From positions 6,137,389 to 6,201,388 of the forward strand of contig OZ037772.1 in NCBI GenBank assembly GCA_964035545.1: 64,000 bases of DNA, in the 5' to 3' direction. The notes below the pieces were generated by a model. The model saw only the letters and a list, made by a program, of their open reading frames with translations, made no database searches and was not told the origin of the DNA. Origin of the DNA: Bugula neritina (Eukaryota > Bryozoa > Gymnolaemata > Cheilostomatida > Bugulidae). Made by a program: the position numbers and the translations under genes. This document shows, one piece after another, positions 35,679 through 47,839 of the stretch; the first letter of the stretch is position 1, and the number at the start of each line of letters is the position of its first letter.

Positions 35679-35790
35679 TCGATCACGTGATCTAAAACGA
35701 ACAAACTCTTCTACTGTCGACCAATCAAAGGACGCTAGTTTAACGCAATGGTCCGATCACGTGATCCAAAACTAACAAAATTTGCATTCG
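35679..35790. promoter_or_regulatory. Paired GATCACGTGATC E-boxes
   Basis: Two copies of CGATCACGTGATCYAAAAC (35680-35699 and 35754-35772), about 74 bp apart, each with a 12-bp palindrome around CACGTG. A CCAAT word lies between them (about 35721) and GCGCCATTTCGG follows. The arrangement looks like a promoter with bHLH-zip sites. It may also be a repeat. Confidence 0.35.
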
Positions 35791-36299
35791 TCGCGCCATT
35801 TCGGTCCGCTATTCGTCCAATTCGTTGACCGTATGAATAAGCGATAAACTTGTAATAAAAATTGCCGACTTTGGATTTTCTAGAAATGTGGCCTAATTAA
35901 AATACTGTAAAAACTCACAGGAAGCAGACTGCCAATTAAATGAATGTAACTAGAGTCATTGATTGACAAGAAAGTGATTCGAGTCTAAATATTTGTGTTT
36001 GTCACACAAGATTCTGCATATTTACCCTTTACAGCTACCAACAAGTTCTTACACACATGACTATCTGACCTATGCAAGTCTCTTCATTATGCTAAGCTAT
36101 TGCGCAGAGTCTGTAACTGATTGTAATAATCAGCACTGAAAAGCCAATTTTAGCTTTTAGTTGCTGCAACTTATAAAAGAGGATTTTAATTAGGAAAGTA
36201 ATATTGATTTTAAGTTTGCCAATAGTATTAAACAGATAACTAATTAATTTAGTCTAAAAGTATTAATTATTAACATATTTTCACGAAGTAGTTCATGCA
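35791..36299. other. AT-rich intergenic DNA
   Basis: Nothing recognised. Confidence 0.4.
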
Positions 36300-38560
36300 A
36301 AGCTGAATCATTATAAAAGAAAAAATTCAAAGTGTTCGGAACTTGACTAGTGTCATACATGCACGCATTCTGTTGCTGAATTATAATATCAACAACTTGG
36401 CCGGTATTTGATAGTTCTAGCAACCTGTTGTAACACTTTACTAAATTTATATTTGCTGGAATAAATGTATTAAATGTACAAACTTCAATTAAGACTGTTT
36501 AAAAATTAGGAAGCTTAAACTAATGAAAGCTTGAAACATTTTAAAGTACATTTGAGTATTTTTCACAATTTAGCTATTTATATGTTCTTTTTAGATAAAC
36601 TGAAAGAATAATGAATTTGATTAAACTTTTTCTTCTAATTTTCTTTGACTTTCTAGATTTTTTGCTAATTTTTTTTAGTATATTAGGATATATGGAACTG
36701 TTTTGGGCTTTCCTCAACAGTTTGCAACCACAATTTTTAACCACAAAATTCAACTCTTTATGATTGGGTGGGTGAGTTGTTATTGTTATTTAAGGTATAG
36801 TCCCAAGCAAACAAACTGTTTTTGCTATTACTCTATTTTTTGTTTGCCACATCCTAAAAGAGTTTAGATGGGTTTAAATATTGTTGTAGGCCTTCACCGA
36901 TATTTGGCTGCCAGGAATGTGTAAGCTGAAAAGCAGACTACCCGCGCACCAACTGGCGGTAAGACCAAAATAAATGGCCAAATGTAAAGGTGGTAGTCAT
37001 TGTATTTTTTACATACAACATTCAACAAATCTATGACTGGAGCCAAGAGGTTGTTGCTATTTATTCTATAGCCCCACACAATGCACGTCACAGTTCACAC
37101 TGCTTTTTGTAGGATAAAACCTACCAAAATAAAGGATGACTTATTTGAGATTTTAGCTGAGCCTTCCTATGTAGCACCTGTAGTGCAAATTCAAGACAAT
37201 GAATGGAATATAGAGCCCAGAAACAGACCCAAATAAAAAATGCATCTAGTAGTATAAAGTACATAAGAATGCTTACCATTAAAACACGGGGAACTGAAAG
37301 CATGAAGCATAGTTAACAGCCGACCTCTCTCAGCCACTGCTATCAACGAGGAAGGAATGCTATAATTACTCCAAGCCAGTTACTAACAAGAAAACCAGGC
37401 CAGTTTTCAACCCGACCTTGATGAATGTACTATATTATAGAGCACAAGCAAAAGTTAGCCCGAGTACTTTTTGGTAGGTTGGACTACATGCGCCAACAGG
37501 TGGTGAGATCCGAATGGATAGACAAATGTCAAGGTAGTAGTCATTGTGCTTTTGGCCGATAACATTCAGCTTTTTATGACTAGAATTGGCAGTTGTTGAA
37601 GAAGCAAAGCAGAGAGATGGTGGACACATCTGAAGTGTAGCTTCGAGAATAACATTTTATCAAAACATAGTTCATGTGGGTTTCACAGTCTAACAGGTCT
37701 GCCAGACCTTTTTAGCTGCATGATTAGTGGCAAATTTCTGTGCGTTTTTCAGAAGCACCAGAAGAGCTAGGTGCGAAAAAGAAAGTTATGATTTTGGTGG
37801 CTGATATGGGGATGCTGCTTTTTACATCAGTGTCCATAATCTTGATTTTTTGTTTTGTGCTCGTCCACAAAAAATTCCCAAGCGCACAAAAGAACGAATA
37901 ATATCAGTTGATCGAGTAGACTTATTAGATGAAGCATCACCACTAAGTAAAATTGAACTTTAGGCTATGGAAAGAGGTACTGGAACCTGAAAAAAGTGTG
38001 CTCATGATTATTAAAGCTTTGTTGAAAATTACGTCAATTGTTCTTTAATCCAGCCAGTATTGAGTGCTAGTATATTTAGCAAGGTTAGCTACAAAATAAG
38101 TATATTTTTCAAAATACTCAGTTAAATATATTGCCCCAAGCAATGCTTGTCACTGTTTACCCTGTTTAATTTTAGACTAAGATCTACTAAAAATAATGCA
38201 GATGACTTGTCAACAAATTTAGCTGAGCATTTTATGCCTACAGTAGTACAGCTTCGGAGAGAAATTCCTTCAGAAATCTGCTCTAACTTTGTGTTTCCAA
38301 TAAATAACAAGGACAAATTAACGACAAGAATGAGCTTAGTTAGTGAAAAAAACAAAATGTTGTGCTGCTTTGATAGTTGCGAAAAAAAAACACTATTCGC
38401 AGCTGACTTCATCAAATCAAATGATCAGCCTAAAGTGCTGGTGATTGTGACCCTCGGCAGTTGTTCAACAGAAAAACTAATATATTTGCTGGTCAACTTA
38501 TAGGTACAGTGGCAGTGTAAAAAAGAGAACGAGGACAAGGCAAAGCCAGCTACACATCAA
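36300..38560. repeat. Decayed copies of an unclassified interspersed repeat
   Basis: Segments of this stretch recur with drift in the next 6 kb. For example ATTATAATATCAACAACTTGG (36380 region) recurs near 39210 and 42600; the ATGCGCCAACAGGTGGTG segment at 37485 recurs near 36945 and 42748; the segment at 37085-37200 recurs at 38136-38250. The open frame 38147-38503 (118 codons) lies in such a repeat; its product is unrecognised and I do not call it a gene. At 37748-37960 two frames overlap: one with a hydrophobic stretch, the other ending ...SVDRVDLLDEASPLSKIEL. Confidence 0.55.
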
Positions 38561-38569
38561 AGTGTTGTT

Positions 38570-41262
38570 GGGAGTTGTTGGACACACAGTCAAATCCATG
38601 TTTCATTTCAAGAGAAGCCGCTGACCATCTAACTACATGATTTGCTTGAAATGTTGGCCATTTTCACGCTCAATGATAGCCCGACAAAAATATCTGATAG
38701 ATTTGCTAGTAACTGTGTGCTGGTGAACACAAAGCAGAGTAGCAGTTGAAAAGTTGGAACAAGGACATTTCAAAGTCAGCTATACACATCAAAGTGCTGT
38801 TAGGAATTTTATATTACTAGGTGGCAGCTCAACAATCTGCCTTAACTTCAAGATTTTTTCTACAGAATGACGTACATGAAAATTATAATAACATTCTTGG
38901 CGCCTGCCAGGACTAGCAGTAAGTATAGCTGACCCTAATACCTCTTAAATCCATTAAGGTGCAAAGAACACTAATTTGAATTGATTCTCTACTGGGTTTC
39001 ATCAAATGAAGAACCTTTATATCTCTATGGAAAGCTATAATAAAATAGACAAAGCTTCTAAACCAGCTACCATAGTTCTCTCAACTAGTTTGCTTTCAAC
39101 CAGTGTTCCCTCAACCAGTGTAATCCTCATGAAGCTATCTCATCTTAAAAATGATTTTAAAATATTTGGCTTCTGATTTGTTACAGCACTGCAGGCATCC
39201 TGCTGTTGAATTATAATATAAACAACTTGGCTGTTGGCTCCTTGCTATAATCTTTTTGTTGGCAATTGAGAATTGCTAAAATAAATTAATCAACTGAGCA
39301 AGCCCTGAGTCAGACTTTTTCAAATGTAAGGAATATCAACTAACGAAAACCTACTTCATTTTACAGTAGGTACATTGATCATATGGTGTTGGTGAAAAAC
39401 AAGCAAGAAAAAGTACTGAAAGAAGATTTGGAAATCAACTTGATTATAAAATATTCAACATGATCATAGAAAATTGTTATGGTGGAACTTTGTTGTTTGA
39501 ATAAAAAATATTCTTGACATACATACGAGCTTTGCAATGCGACAATTTGATTTCTTATGCTTTTTTATTTAATGAGCTACAAAACAAAAGGTAATTGCGT
39601 GTGTGTGCGTGTTCGTGGGTGTGTGTGTGTGTGTGAGGCGTATGTCTTTTAGTGGTATCAATATTTGTAGGTTTAGTTAATGATGAAGAAAAAAAATTAT
39701 TATTGGATTTTGTTGGAGTTGGGCTCAAAATGAAGATTATCACTATTTTTTGCAGTTGCATGCACCACAAGAGAGAAAAAAATCAAACCTCCGAGGAAAC
39801 ATGATTATAATGAATTCAGTAGGCTTTATTGCCTAAAAGGATATACAGGGAACAAAGAATATTTAACCTGAAGAAATCTTAAATACTCTAGCAGTAAAGT
39901 TTCAGAATAGGCGGGTATGTTCCTAAAAAGAAAGTTTAATGCTCCGTAGTAAATTCTACAGACCATATCGCAACCTGCATGACCAGCTGCCACTCCACGT
40001 TTCTGCAGCTGGAGACAAAGAACTCTGACTTACACTTTGTTGAACACACAGTCGGAGGCATGCTTTATTTCTAGAAAATGACTATCAATCCATATGATTA
40101 GCCTGAAATGTTGGCCATTTTCACGCTTAACGGTAGCTCAACAAACAAAACTGATAAATTTACCGATAAAAGTGTGCTGGTGAACAGAGAGCAGAGTGGA
40201 AGACGAAAAGATGGACGGGGGACATTTCAAAGTCAGTACACATCCAAGTACTGTTGGGAATTTCAAAGTAGTTCATAAAAAATTCCAGAATTTGTAACTA
40301 ATGTTATTAGACCAGCAGGAAGGATTATGAAGAAAAATCCCCATTTTGACAAATTATCTCATCCTAGAAGTAGTCTTAAGAGAATATGTCAATGTCAATA
40401 AAGTCCTATCAAAAGTTTGTTGGCAAATTCTAATCCTATGGTTAGAATGGTGTATGATCTCAGACAAACTTCACTTTGTAAACCAACATTAGAAATTAGA
40501 GATTTGAGAAAGACTATGAGGTCTAAAAAAAGCTAATCTGAGTTCAAAACAGACTGTGCAGGCATCCTCGAAAAGAAAATGTTATAAAAAAAATATTAGG
40601 AAACGGAGAGCTTAGAATATTCATTATATGACGTTTGTAAAAAAACAGTGAGAAAAAGTACTGATTGAGGATTAGGAAATCAATTTGATTATACAAATTT
40701 AACTTAAATAACAATAAAAGATGGTTATGGTAAAACTTCATTATTTAAATCTAAAACTTTATCATTGGAACGAAAAGAGCAAGAATAAGAAAGAGCTGAC
40801 ACTACATCATGAGTTGGTTTTCCAACTTTCTTGCTGACAATGACCTTCTCTGTGTCGTTTAATATTTGGTCGACATCCACTCACGAGGTAGGTTAAAGCT
40901 CTATTTTAAACAACTGCAAAAGTAAACTCGAAATGGGAATTATCACTATCATTTTCGCAATTGCCTACAGAAAAAGGAAAAAGCTGACCAAACCTCCTAA
41001 GAAACATGATTGTAATGGATTCAGTAGGCTTTATTGACTAAAAGAATATACAAAGAACACAGAAGACCCAACCTGAAGAAAACTTCAATACTCTAGAAGC
41101 AAAGTTTTGGAATAGGCAGGTATATTCCTCCAAAAAAAATTAAAAGGTATGTAGTACATTCTACAGACTATATCACAGCCTACATGACCCTGTCACTCTA
41201 AGTCTCAAGGCGTTTGTAAAAACCATGAGAAAAGGTGCTGCAATGACTGAGGATTAACAAAC
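38570..41262. repeat. Tandem direct duplication, units of about 1.2-1.4 kb
   Basis: 38570-40000 and 40040-41262 are colinear diverged copies. Matching blocks include GAAATGTTGGCCATTTTCAC (about 38650 and 40106), GAAAAAGTACTGA (about 39410 and 40652), and AATTCAGTAGGCTTTATTG (39815) with ATTCAGTAGGCTTTATTGAC (41019). A TG microsatellite interrupts the first copy at 39598-39637. No intact gene. Confidence 0.6.
39598..39637. repeat. (TG)n microsatellite
   Basis: Imperfect TG run inside the duplicated region. Confidence 0.9.
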
Positions 41263-41265
41263 TGT

Positions 41266-41877
41266 TTGCGAGTTCATATACCGCAACATTTCATAACCAC
41301 CCTCTGTCCCTGTGGTGAATTTAGTTACCACAGGGACTATATCCTTCGACATCAACGCACCATGGGGTGCCACGTGGGACAACTGTACGACGTGGACCGA
41401 CGCAGCTTTCCTACCTTCTTGAATCTAATAAAACCCTTCATCACAGATCTTCCCGTTTCGAGCGGCTGAAACAAGGGTTCCCATCTCCCCGCCTCATCAC
41501 ATACAGACCGTGTCCGAGGCCTCGCAAGTATAAGACACCCGCCAGACCCCCTCCTTCTCCCCCAGCACAAACTATACCCCGTCCCACCTCCCTACCACGA
41601 GTCGTCCTACAGAGGATTGAAGTACTTAGGAAACGACGCTGTCCCTCCCCCGTTTGCTCACAACCTTCCAACAAGCGATGCTGGCACTCCTCCTCCCCAA
41701 ACGGCACTCCACTACCGTTCAGAATCTGAAAGAAGTCGAACTCCGGATCCACGACCTAGAGACCGAAGTGCAACGGCTGACCCCCTAGAGTGGCTGCCGC
41801 CGCCTCAGAGCTCAAAGCCCTCCGTGCCTTCGTGACCTTACTCAAGCGGGGTGACCAGGACTGAGTGTCCACCCCTC
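41266..41877 (+). pseudogene. Decayed accessory ORF of an LTR retrotransposon (C2H2-like, Pro-rich, coiled coil)
   Basis: A GC-rich island in AT-rich DNA. The first frame (41266-41469) opens with a finger-like LCPCGEFSYHRDYILRHQRT, then CHVGQLYDVDRRSFPTFLNL. The following sequence continues in another frame as a proline-rich part (PRKYKTPARPPPSPPAQTIP), and then in a third as a coiled coil (VQNLKEVELRIHDLETEVQR) to a TAG, with a further helical piece ELKALRAFVTLLKRGDQD one base out of phase ending near 41863. At least two frameshifts and a stop break it. It lies between a truncated left border and the element's polypurine tract and LTR, so it belongs to the retroelement. Protein function is unknown to me. 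Confidence 0.55.
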
Positions 41878-42275
41878 CACACTGCCCCAACACCCGTCTG
41901 TGTGACGACTCCCCGGTGTCGCGGAAGAAGCAATACTCCCCTTCCCCCCTCTGCTTACTCTACACAACTGCAGGTGGTGTCTCTCTCTTTTTCTTCCCCT
42001 CTCTCCCCGTGTCGTCTCCTTCATCTCGGTGCCGTAGGATCTCCTCGTATAAACACCATTTCTGATTGTTGTATTACTTTCTTTTTTTTATTTTTTTATA
42101 TAGACTGTGGGTCCAACAGTTTTGTCTTTCCTTACATAGTTTTAACCGTAAATATATCAAAGAGTTTTTTTGGTCTTATATTTTTTATGTGATACTTTTG
42201 ACACTCAGATTTATCGCTGCAGATGTTTTACTTGTTTTATATTTTTGTTAGGTATCAGGAAGGTGTGCTTCCTGC

Positions 42276-42288
42276 TGGGGGGGGGCGG
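42276..42288 (+). other. Polypurine tract of the LTR retrotransposon
   Basis: A run of nine G followed by CGG directly before TGTAATGG. This is the expected position of the plus-strand primer. Confidence 0.6.
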
Positions 42289-42593
42289 TGTAATGGGGCG
42301 TGGAGTATACGTCCCACGTACCCTCCACCAATCAAACGCTATTATTAGTTATTCCCGCCAGTGTTGAGTCACGCAGGTCGCAAACAGGCTGAATTCATAT
42401 TAAGACTAGCAGTGATGCGATGCAGTAATAGTAAATGGTGACACGCAATATATATTTTTCCTTGGATTATATTTTATACAATAAAGACAATAATAATTAA
42501 TACCAGTGGATTATTATTGACTCGACACACTAACTAGACTTACTAGGAAACCCACGCAGCTATTGTGCGTCGCACAATATACAGGCATTCTCT
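42289..42593 (+). mobile_element. 3' LTR
   Basis: Starts TGTAATGGGGCGTGGAG and ends near ...CGCACAATATACA, giving TG...CA ends and about 305 bp. It contains CACGTA and CCAAT-type words, a TATATATTTTT stretch near 42450 and an AATAAAG polyadenylation signal near 42480. The right end is estimated. Confidence 0.6.
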
Positions 42594-43640
42594 GGTTTAA
42601 GTATAATATAAACAACTTGACCGGTATTTGCTAGTGCTAGTGACCTGTTGTAATTGGTCCACTAAAATTATTTCTCAGTGCACTATTGATAACAGCAGAG
42701 GCAACAAATTGCAAAAAAATTCTGGCTCACCAGAATAGCGGAGTACATGCGCCAACTGGCAGCATACTAAAAATACACAGACAAATGTCAAGGTGGAAAG
42801 ACATGGTGCTTTAACAGACATTATTCAACCTTGTCATTACTAAAAATGGGAAAGGGGTTGAAAAAGCGGAGCAAGGAAGTGATGGACTTGCTTGAAGTGT
42901 AGTTTCAAAACTAGTCAACAAGATCTTGGATAAGAAAGGTAGGCCATTGACTACAGCGACTAGTACAAAAATTAGGAGTGATCGCCTAATCCTAAATACT
43001 TGTCTCATGTAGTGGAGAAAATACAAAAGTGATTGACCAAGATGAGAAGTACACAACTAGGGAATTTGAGAAATTGTAAAGTTATGCCCGGAATGGCAGT
43101 GACAACCAAAACATCGACCATTAAAAACATGCCAGAGGCCCAATTTCAGAAGATCAGGTGGTAGAAAATTAGAAATGAGGTAAGAAAGAAGTATCCAGGA
43201 AAGTTAGAAGAGATGTTAGAGGAAAGTATAGAAGAGAAACAACCTGTCTGAGAGACAACACATCCATGGGCTTTGATGATGGCTCAACAGGAGAATGGGG
43301 AGAACTAAGATTGGAAACATGCATAGAACAAGAGTTACGGTTCTGGAAACCGGAGGTTGCGGAAAAATTATTGAAAAAAGTTGTACACAAGGAGTAGCAA
43401 ACAAGATGAGAGGAAAATCACGAGGTGTACAAAAACGATATTGTGAGTGCAAAACAGACTGTGGTACTCCCAAAAGAAAGTCATAGAAAAATATATATTG
43501 GAATTTAAAAAATAATGGGCAAAGAGTGATTTATACAGACTCGCCAGGACTAGGAAAAAGTGGGATCAAGATATTGATCGTTTGGCATTTGTGAAAAATA
43601 TGCAAAAAATCTCACAAAATAATCTCGCATAAAATTTTAA
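42594..43640. repeat. More decayed copies of the 36-41 kb repeat family
   Basis: Contains TATAATATAAACAACTTGACC (42602 region), the ATGCGCCAACTGGCAGC segment (about 42748) and CAAAACAGACTGTGG (about 43449), all recurring to the left. Small open frames on both strands are not supported. Confidence 0.5.
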
Positions 43641-43956
43641 GTTTATATTATATAAATACCTTACAATAATAACTACTCCTTATATTTATTTAGTAAGTTT
43701 TAACTTTATAATATAATGCAAAATAAAGTACACCACTAAGTATATTTATTATTATACAATTATTTGTGAAATGAAAACTGAAAATTAACACAGGAATTCT
43801 AACAGTATTGCTGTGTAATGCTGAGCAATGTATGTGGGTTATAATATATAACCATTACCTTGTATATCTATATAGTTTTAGAATAGGCTCTATTTAATTA
43901 TAATATGGAACTTTGTTTAGTAGTTAACTGACATAACCTTAACCTGTAAATTAGAG

Positions 43957-44120
43957 GCAGGTGCAGTAATGGAGAAATTGAGAAAAGCCTGTGTTCTAAA
44001 TTAAAAATGTAGCTTACAAAGTTGTGTTTTCAAAAGAATTTCAACCTGCACCCCAAACTAAAACTTAATAACAAAATTTGAAAAACTTAGGCTATCTCAA
44101 TTTCTCCACCACTGCTCCTA
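43957..44120. mobile_element. MITE, family with GCAGTARTGGAGAAATTGAG ends, copy 1
   Basis: The left end AGGTGCAGTAATGGAGAAAT and the right end, which in reverse complement reads TAGGAGCAGTGGTGGAGAAA, are inverted repeats of about 27 bp. The element is about 164 bp with no coding sequence. Other copies: 50700-50862, 53505-53660, 54782-54903, and fragments at 57671 and 62297. Confidence 0.75.
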
Positions 44121-44759
44121 AATGAAAATTACGTATACAGTATAGAATATAATAATGCCGTCTAATATTATATTGCTGTTCAATACTAATACAGTTGATT
44201 GATATCACTTATCTGAAACTTGGCTCCAGAGTTTTGTCTTCCACTTCACTATTGCTGCCGTTTCACATGCTGCCTCTGCAAATATTTTAATATTTTTTGT
44301 AAACAAAAGCAATGTTTACAAATCAACAGATACATCAGAAAATGCTTAGTAAACCAGCTTGAGGCACACATTACTAGACAGTAAATTCTCTCTTGTATAT
44401 CGGAACCATGACTACACAGTTAGAATCACACAAGTTTAATTGTCAATTATACGAATGTAGCTACTTTGTTTAACTCACATCATTATTAAACCAGCGCACA
44501 TTTACAGAAACACACATTCACTGAAACATATAAGTTCACAAATACCACCTCCAGCCTACAGTCCACAACACAGTGTGTTGATAGATACGTTCTGCATTGA
44601 ACTGAACAACTTGAAATATGCACGCATTTCATTAGCATTTCACATGTTTCAATTTTGCTGCATTGGCGTGATCTAGAGGCGTTTCTTGTTTCATTAATTA
44701 AAAATATTCCTAAATTATTAGCCAGTTTCAAGTCTCTGAACAAGTCACTATATATTAAA

Positions 44760-45140
44760 TATTAGGAGTTACATGTCAGCATACATTGTACACAGCTCTC
44801 GGTAATCAAACTGAGCTATGCTAATTACTAGGTATCAATAATATGAAGTATATATGATTAGATTTATATGGGCTCTAAGAAGTGGGAAGACAACTTCTAA
44901 AAATAGAAACACTCTAAAGTTCAAAACACATAATAACATTATGCTCTTTAAAATTATATTTTGAAATTTCTGATCAAATTGCAATAAATTTAGACAACTC
45001 ATGGTTTTGATAAATTTCTTTCAAGCTTTCAAATTCTGAACTTATAATTTTGATTTTGATTTAACAACTTAAAGAAAAGCAGATATTCCATATATAGCCT
45101 ACAGACTACAGCAACAATGAGCTGCTACATAGCTAAATAC
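44760..45140 (+). repeat. Interspersed repeat, arm of an inverted pair (1)
   Basis: Shares long blocks in reverse complement with 47840-48260, such as ACATTGTACACAGCTCTC, AGCTATGCTAATTACTA and GATCAAATTGCAATAAATTT. Confidence 0.7.
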
Positions 45141-45944
45141 AATCTAACCTGCACCTGCCTGTCAGATGAAGCTAATTTCTTTTAGCTGTCACTTTATGCT
45201 TCACAGAGCATGGATGACACCAAGGCTGGAGAGGGAGGGGGGTTCCTGTTTTACTTGACTATTCCAGAAATCTAGTGTATATTCTAGTAGCAGCTTCAAG
45301 TTAGTGGTCACTGGTAAACATAGCAATAACAGTTTGAGAATATATTACATAATGTATTACATAATATAGATGCAGTTTAATTATCTCTTTAATCTATATG
45401 TAAGTATATCCTATAAAAACAGACAAACTGACAAAGTTTAACTTTGAAATATATCTGCAATTTTGTATTCAGTTGAGATACAAGCAGATTCGACTACTTT
45501 AGCCTGAGATCTAATGACAGTTATCAACCCTTTTTCCAAATATCATTATGAGAATTAAACTGAAGCCGGGTTGCCCATACTAATCACTAGCTACAGGGTA
45601 AATATGGTGACCGTGAGAGTTTGGGCAATTATTGATTACTTTAGCAAACATTTGACTCAAGTGCAACTGATGATTTTTAAATCAACATAAAATTTGGTTT
45701 ATTAGTCATTTTGATGACATTTTCATGGTCAGTATAATGATATAAACTTACCTGAATTGTACAAACAGCTATTTATGACAACCTCAAACAGCTGCCTCCA
45801 GTTGTGAAATACAGGAAACCTCAATGATGGAGTCCAACTGTAATGGAAAAAATGGATATTGCATTTTAATAATGTAATAAACAGTCTATGACAGGTAACT
45901 GCTGCATATATTATGTTTCATATAGGGATTCCTATTTTGTATTC

Positions 45945-46175
45945 AACATGTATAGCAGCATGTACAGTATATATACAGAGTATATAGCAGCACGTACAGT
46001 ATATATACATAGTGTATAACAACATGTACAGTATATATACAGAGTGTATAGCAACGTGTACAGTATATATACAAAGTGTATAGCAACGTGTACAGTATAT
46101 ATACAGAGTGTATAGCAGCGTGTACAGTATATATACAGAGTGTATAGCAACGTGTACAGTATATACAAAGTGTAC
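45945..46175. repeat. Minisatellite, ~33-bp unit
   Basis: About seven tandem copies of GTATAGCAACGTGTACAGTA plus TATATACAGAGT. The Tyr/Cys-rich minus-strand frames over it are artefacts. Confidence 0.9.
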
Positions 46176-46614
46176 GTGGCATAACCAAAGTAACCAGAGG
46201 GTATATAGCTACGTATAAAAGCTTTCAATACCAGCAAAAAGGCAGTTGATTATAAACCATGATGGATTAAGCCATCTTACTGCTTCTATTATAAATATTA
46301 ACTACCAAATATGTACTAAATGGTACGTTATACCAACACTGCATGCTGACCTTGTGCCTTTAACTTCTTTTATTCTTGCAGCAGTCTATTTGTTTCCAGT
46401 TCTGTCACCTCTTTCAGTAGAAACATAATACACTGTCACAAGCTTGATTTGCTTATTATCAGCTGCTACAACAAATTGTTATGTATAGACATTACATAAT
46501 GCAATGTCCATTAATATTATTAGACATTACATGTTGCATAGTGCAATCTTACCACTGGATGGATGTCACTGTCTAGATTTACAGAAATAGCGGCTGTAAT
46601 TTGAAAAGTTAGAG

Positions 46615-46912
46615 CAGGAGTGCAGTCCAACCTTTTCAGACAGAAGGCCACTGAAAGGGAATATTTTGTGGCAAGGGCCACATTGTAAACTTCAGCTTCA
46701 GGCCACAGCATCAGTAATTTTCAAATTAAACTGTTTCAAATTATCATGAATAATTACACAATCAAGTCCCAACTGTTGCTGCAGGCTGCATGTTTTGTAG
46801 CATGGGTAGAAAACAGTCACTGGAAATCATGCATGTGTGAAAACTAAGTTTAGCTTTATGCCTCCGAGGGCCACATAAATGTAAGCTGGGGACCACATCT
46901 TGGACAGCCCTG
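46615..46912. mobile_element. hAT-like MITE (Charlie-type ends)
   Basis: The left end CAGGAGTGCAGTCCAACCTT and the right end, reverse complement CAGGGCTGTCCAAGATGTGG, plus internal GGGCCACAT words in both orientations, are typical of hAT non-autonomous elements. Flanking AGTTAGAG and GATTAAAG agree at five of eight bases, a possible decayed target duplication. Confidence 0.65.
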
Positions 46913-47630
46913 GATTAAAGGAAATGTAGCCATATTATAGATGTATGTTAGCCATTGCATTCTCAATAAAGGATTTCTCTAAGAATATTTAAAAATGTTT
47001 ACTCATAGCATGGGGTAACACATGGGTATAACTCCTGTACACTGCTTTGATATTTTAAACAAGTGGCGGAGTATAGCTATATTAGTTTTTGGGTAAATGA
47101 TGGCTTAGCGCTTGTTATTTTTAGCACAGATACTGTAAAAGATTGGATAGTAAGGGAAATCAAACATGCATAACAAAAGTTCTTCCAACTCAATATAATA
47201 TCATGTGCGTAGTTCCTATTTTGTAGCAAATGTATAGTGTGGACAGTTTTCTGTTATTAATGCAAGGTAAGTAACAGGAACCAAAAGTTAGTTACTGTAA
47301 TTCTTACACCCATGCTATCATTGTCTTATTCCTATTTAATTTATAAATTCACATTTATGTCATTTATGCAGCTTTTACACATAAGCTTACAAAACAAAGA
47401 TAACATTTTTATATTATTAAACAAACACATTTGGGGCAATGACCTTCAAACTAATTGGCCTTCTGGAATATTTATTAGTCACCCCTGTTTATAACTTGAA
47501 GTCACACAAATTATCCCTGGCAAACCTTTCAATATCACTTTACAAATTACCTAACAAAGTAACTAACACCTAGAAGAGCAAAGACAATGAATGTTAATGT
47601 TATCAGTCACAATAATACGTCATTAGGTCT
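46913..47630. other. Intergenic or intronic DNA
   Basis: Nothing recognised. Confidence 0.4.
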
Positions 47631-47839
47631 TACCATATCAATATGGCTTCTAATAAATTCTTCAACTACCAACTCCATTCATCAAATCACGAAACCCCAT
47701 GAGTCTATGCAGCTGTAATAAGAAAAAATGAAATTATTATATTAAACATATACAATAAACAGCTCAGAACTAGGAACTATGAAGATGAGCATTTTATGTT
47801 TCATAAATTATGAATCAATAGTATAATTATAGTATTGTA

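Larger units (their letters stand above)
41263..42593 (+). mobile_element. 3' end of an LTR retrotransposon, inserted into the repeat field
   Basis: The left border cuts into the tandem repeat near 41263, and the repeat family resumes after 42593 (GGCATTCTCTGGTT). Contents in order: decayed accessory ORF, pyrimidine-rich spacer, polypurine tract and LTR. gag and pol are missing, so it is 5'-truncated. Confidence 0.65.

Noticed and set aside
38147-38503. 118-codon frame as a host gene
   Set aside because: Its start region recurs in degraded form at 37085-37200, and no domain or exon context was recognised.
45932-46237. Tyr/Cys-rich minus-strand frames
   Set aside because: They follow a 33-bp minisatellite whose unit length is a multiple of three.
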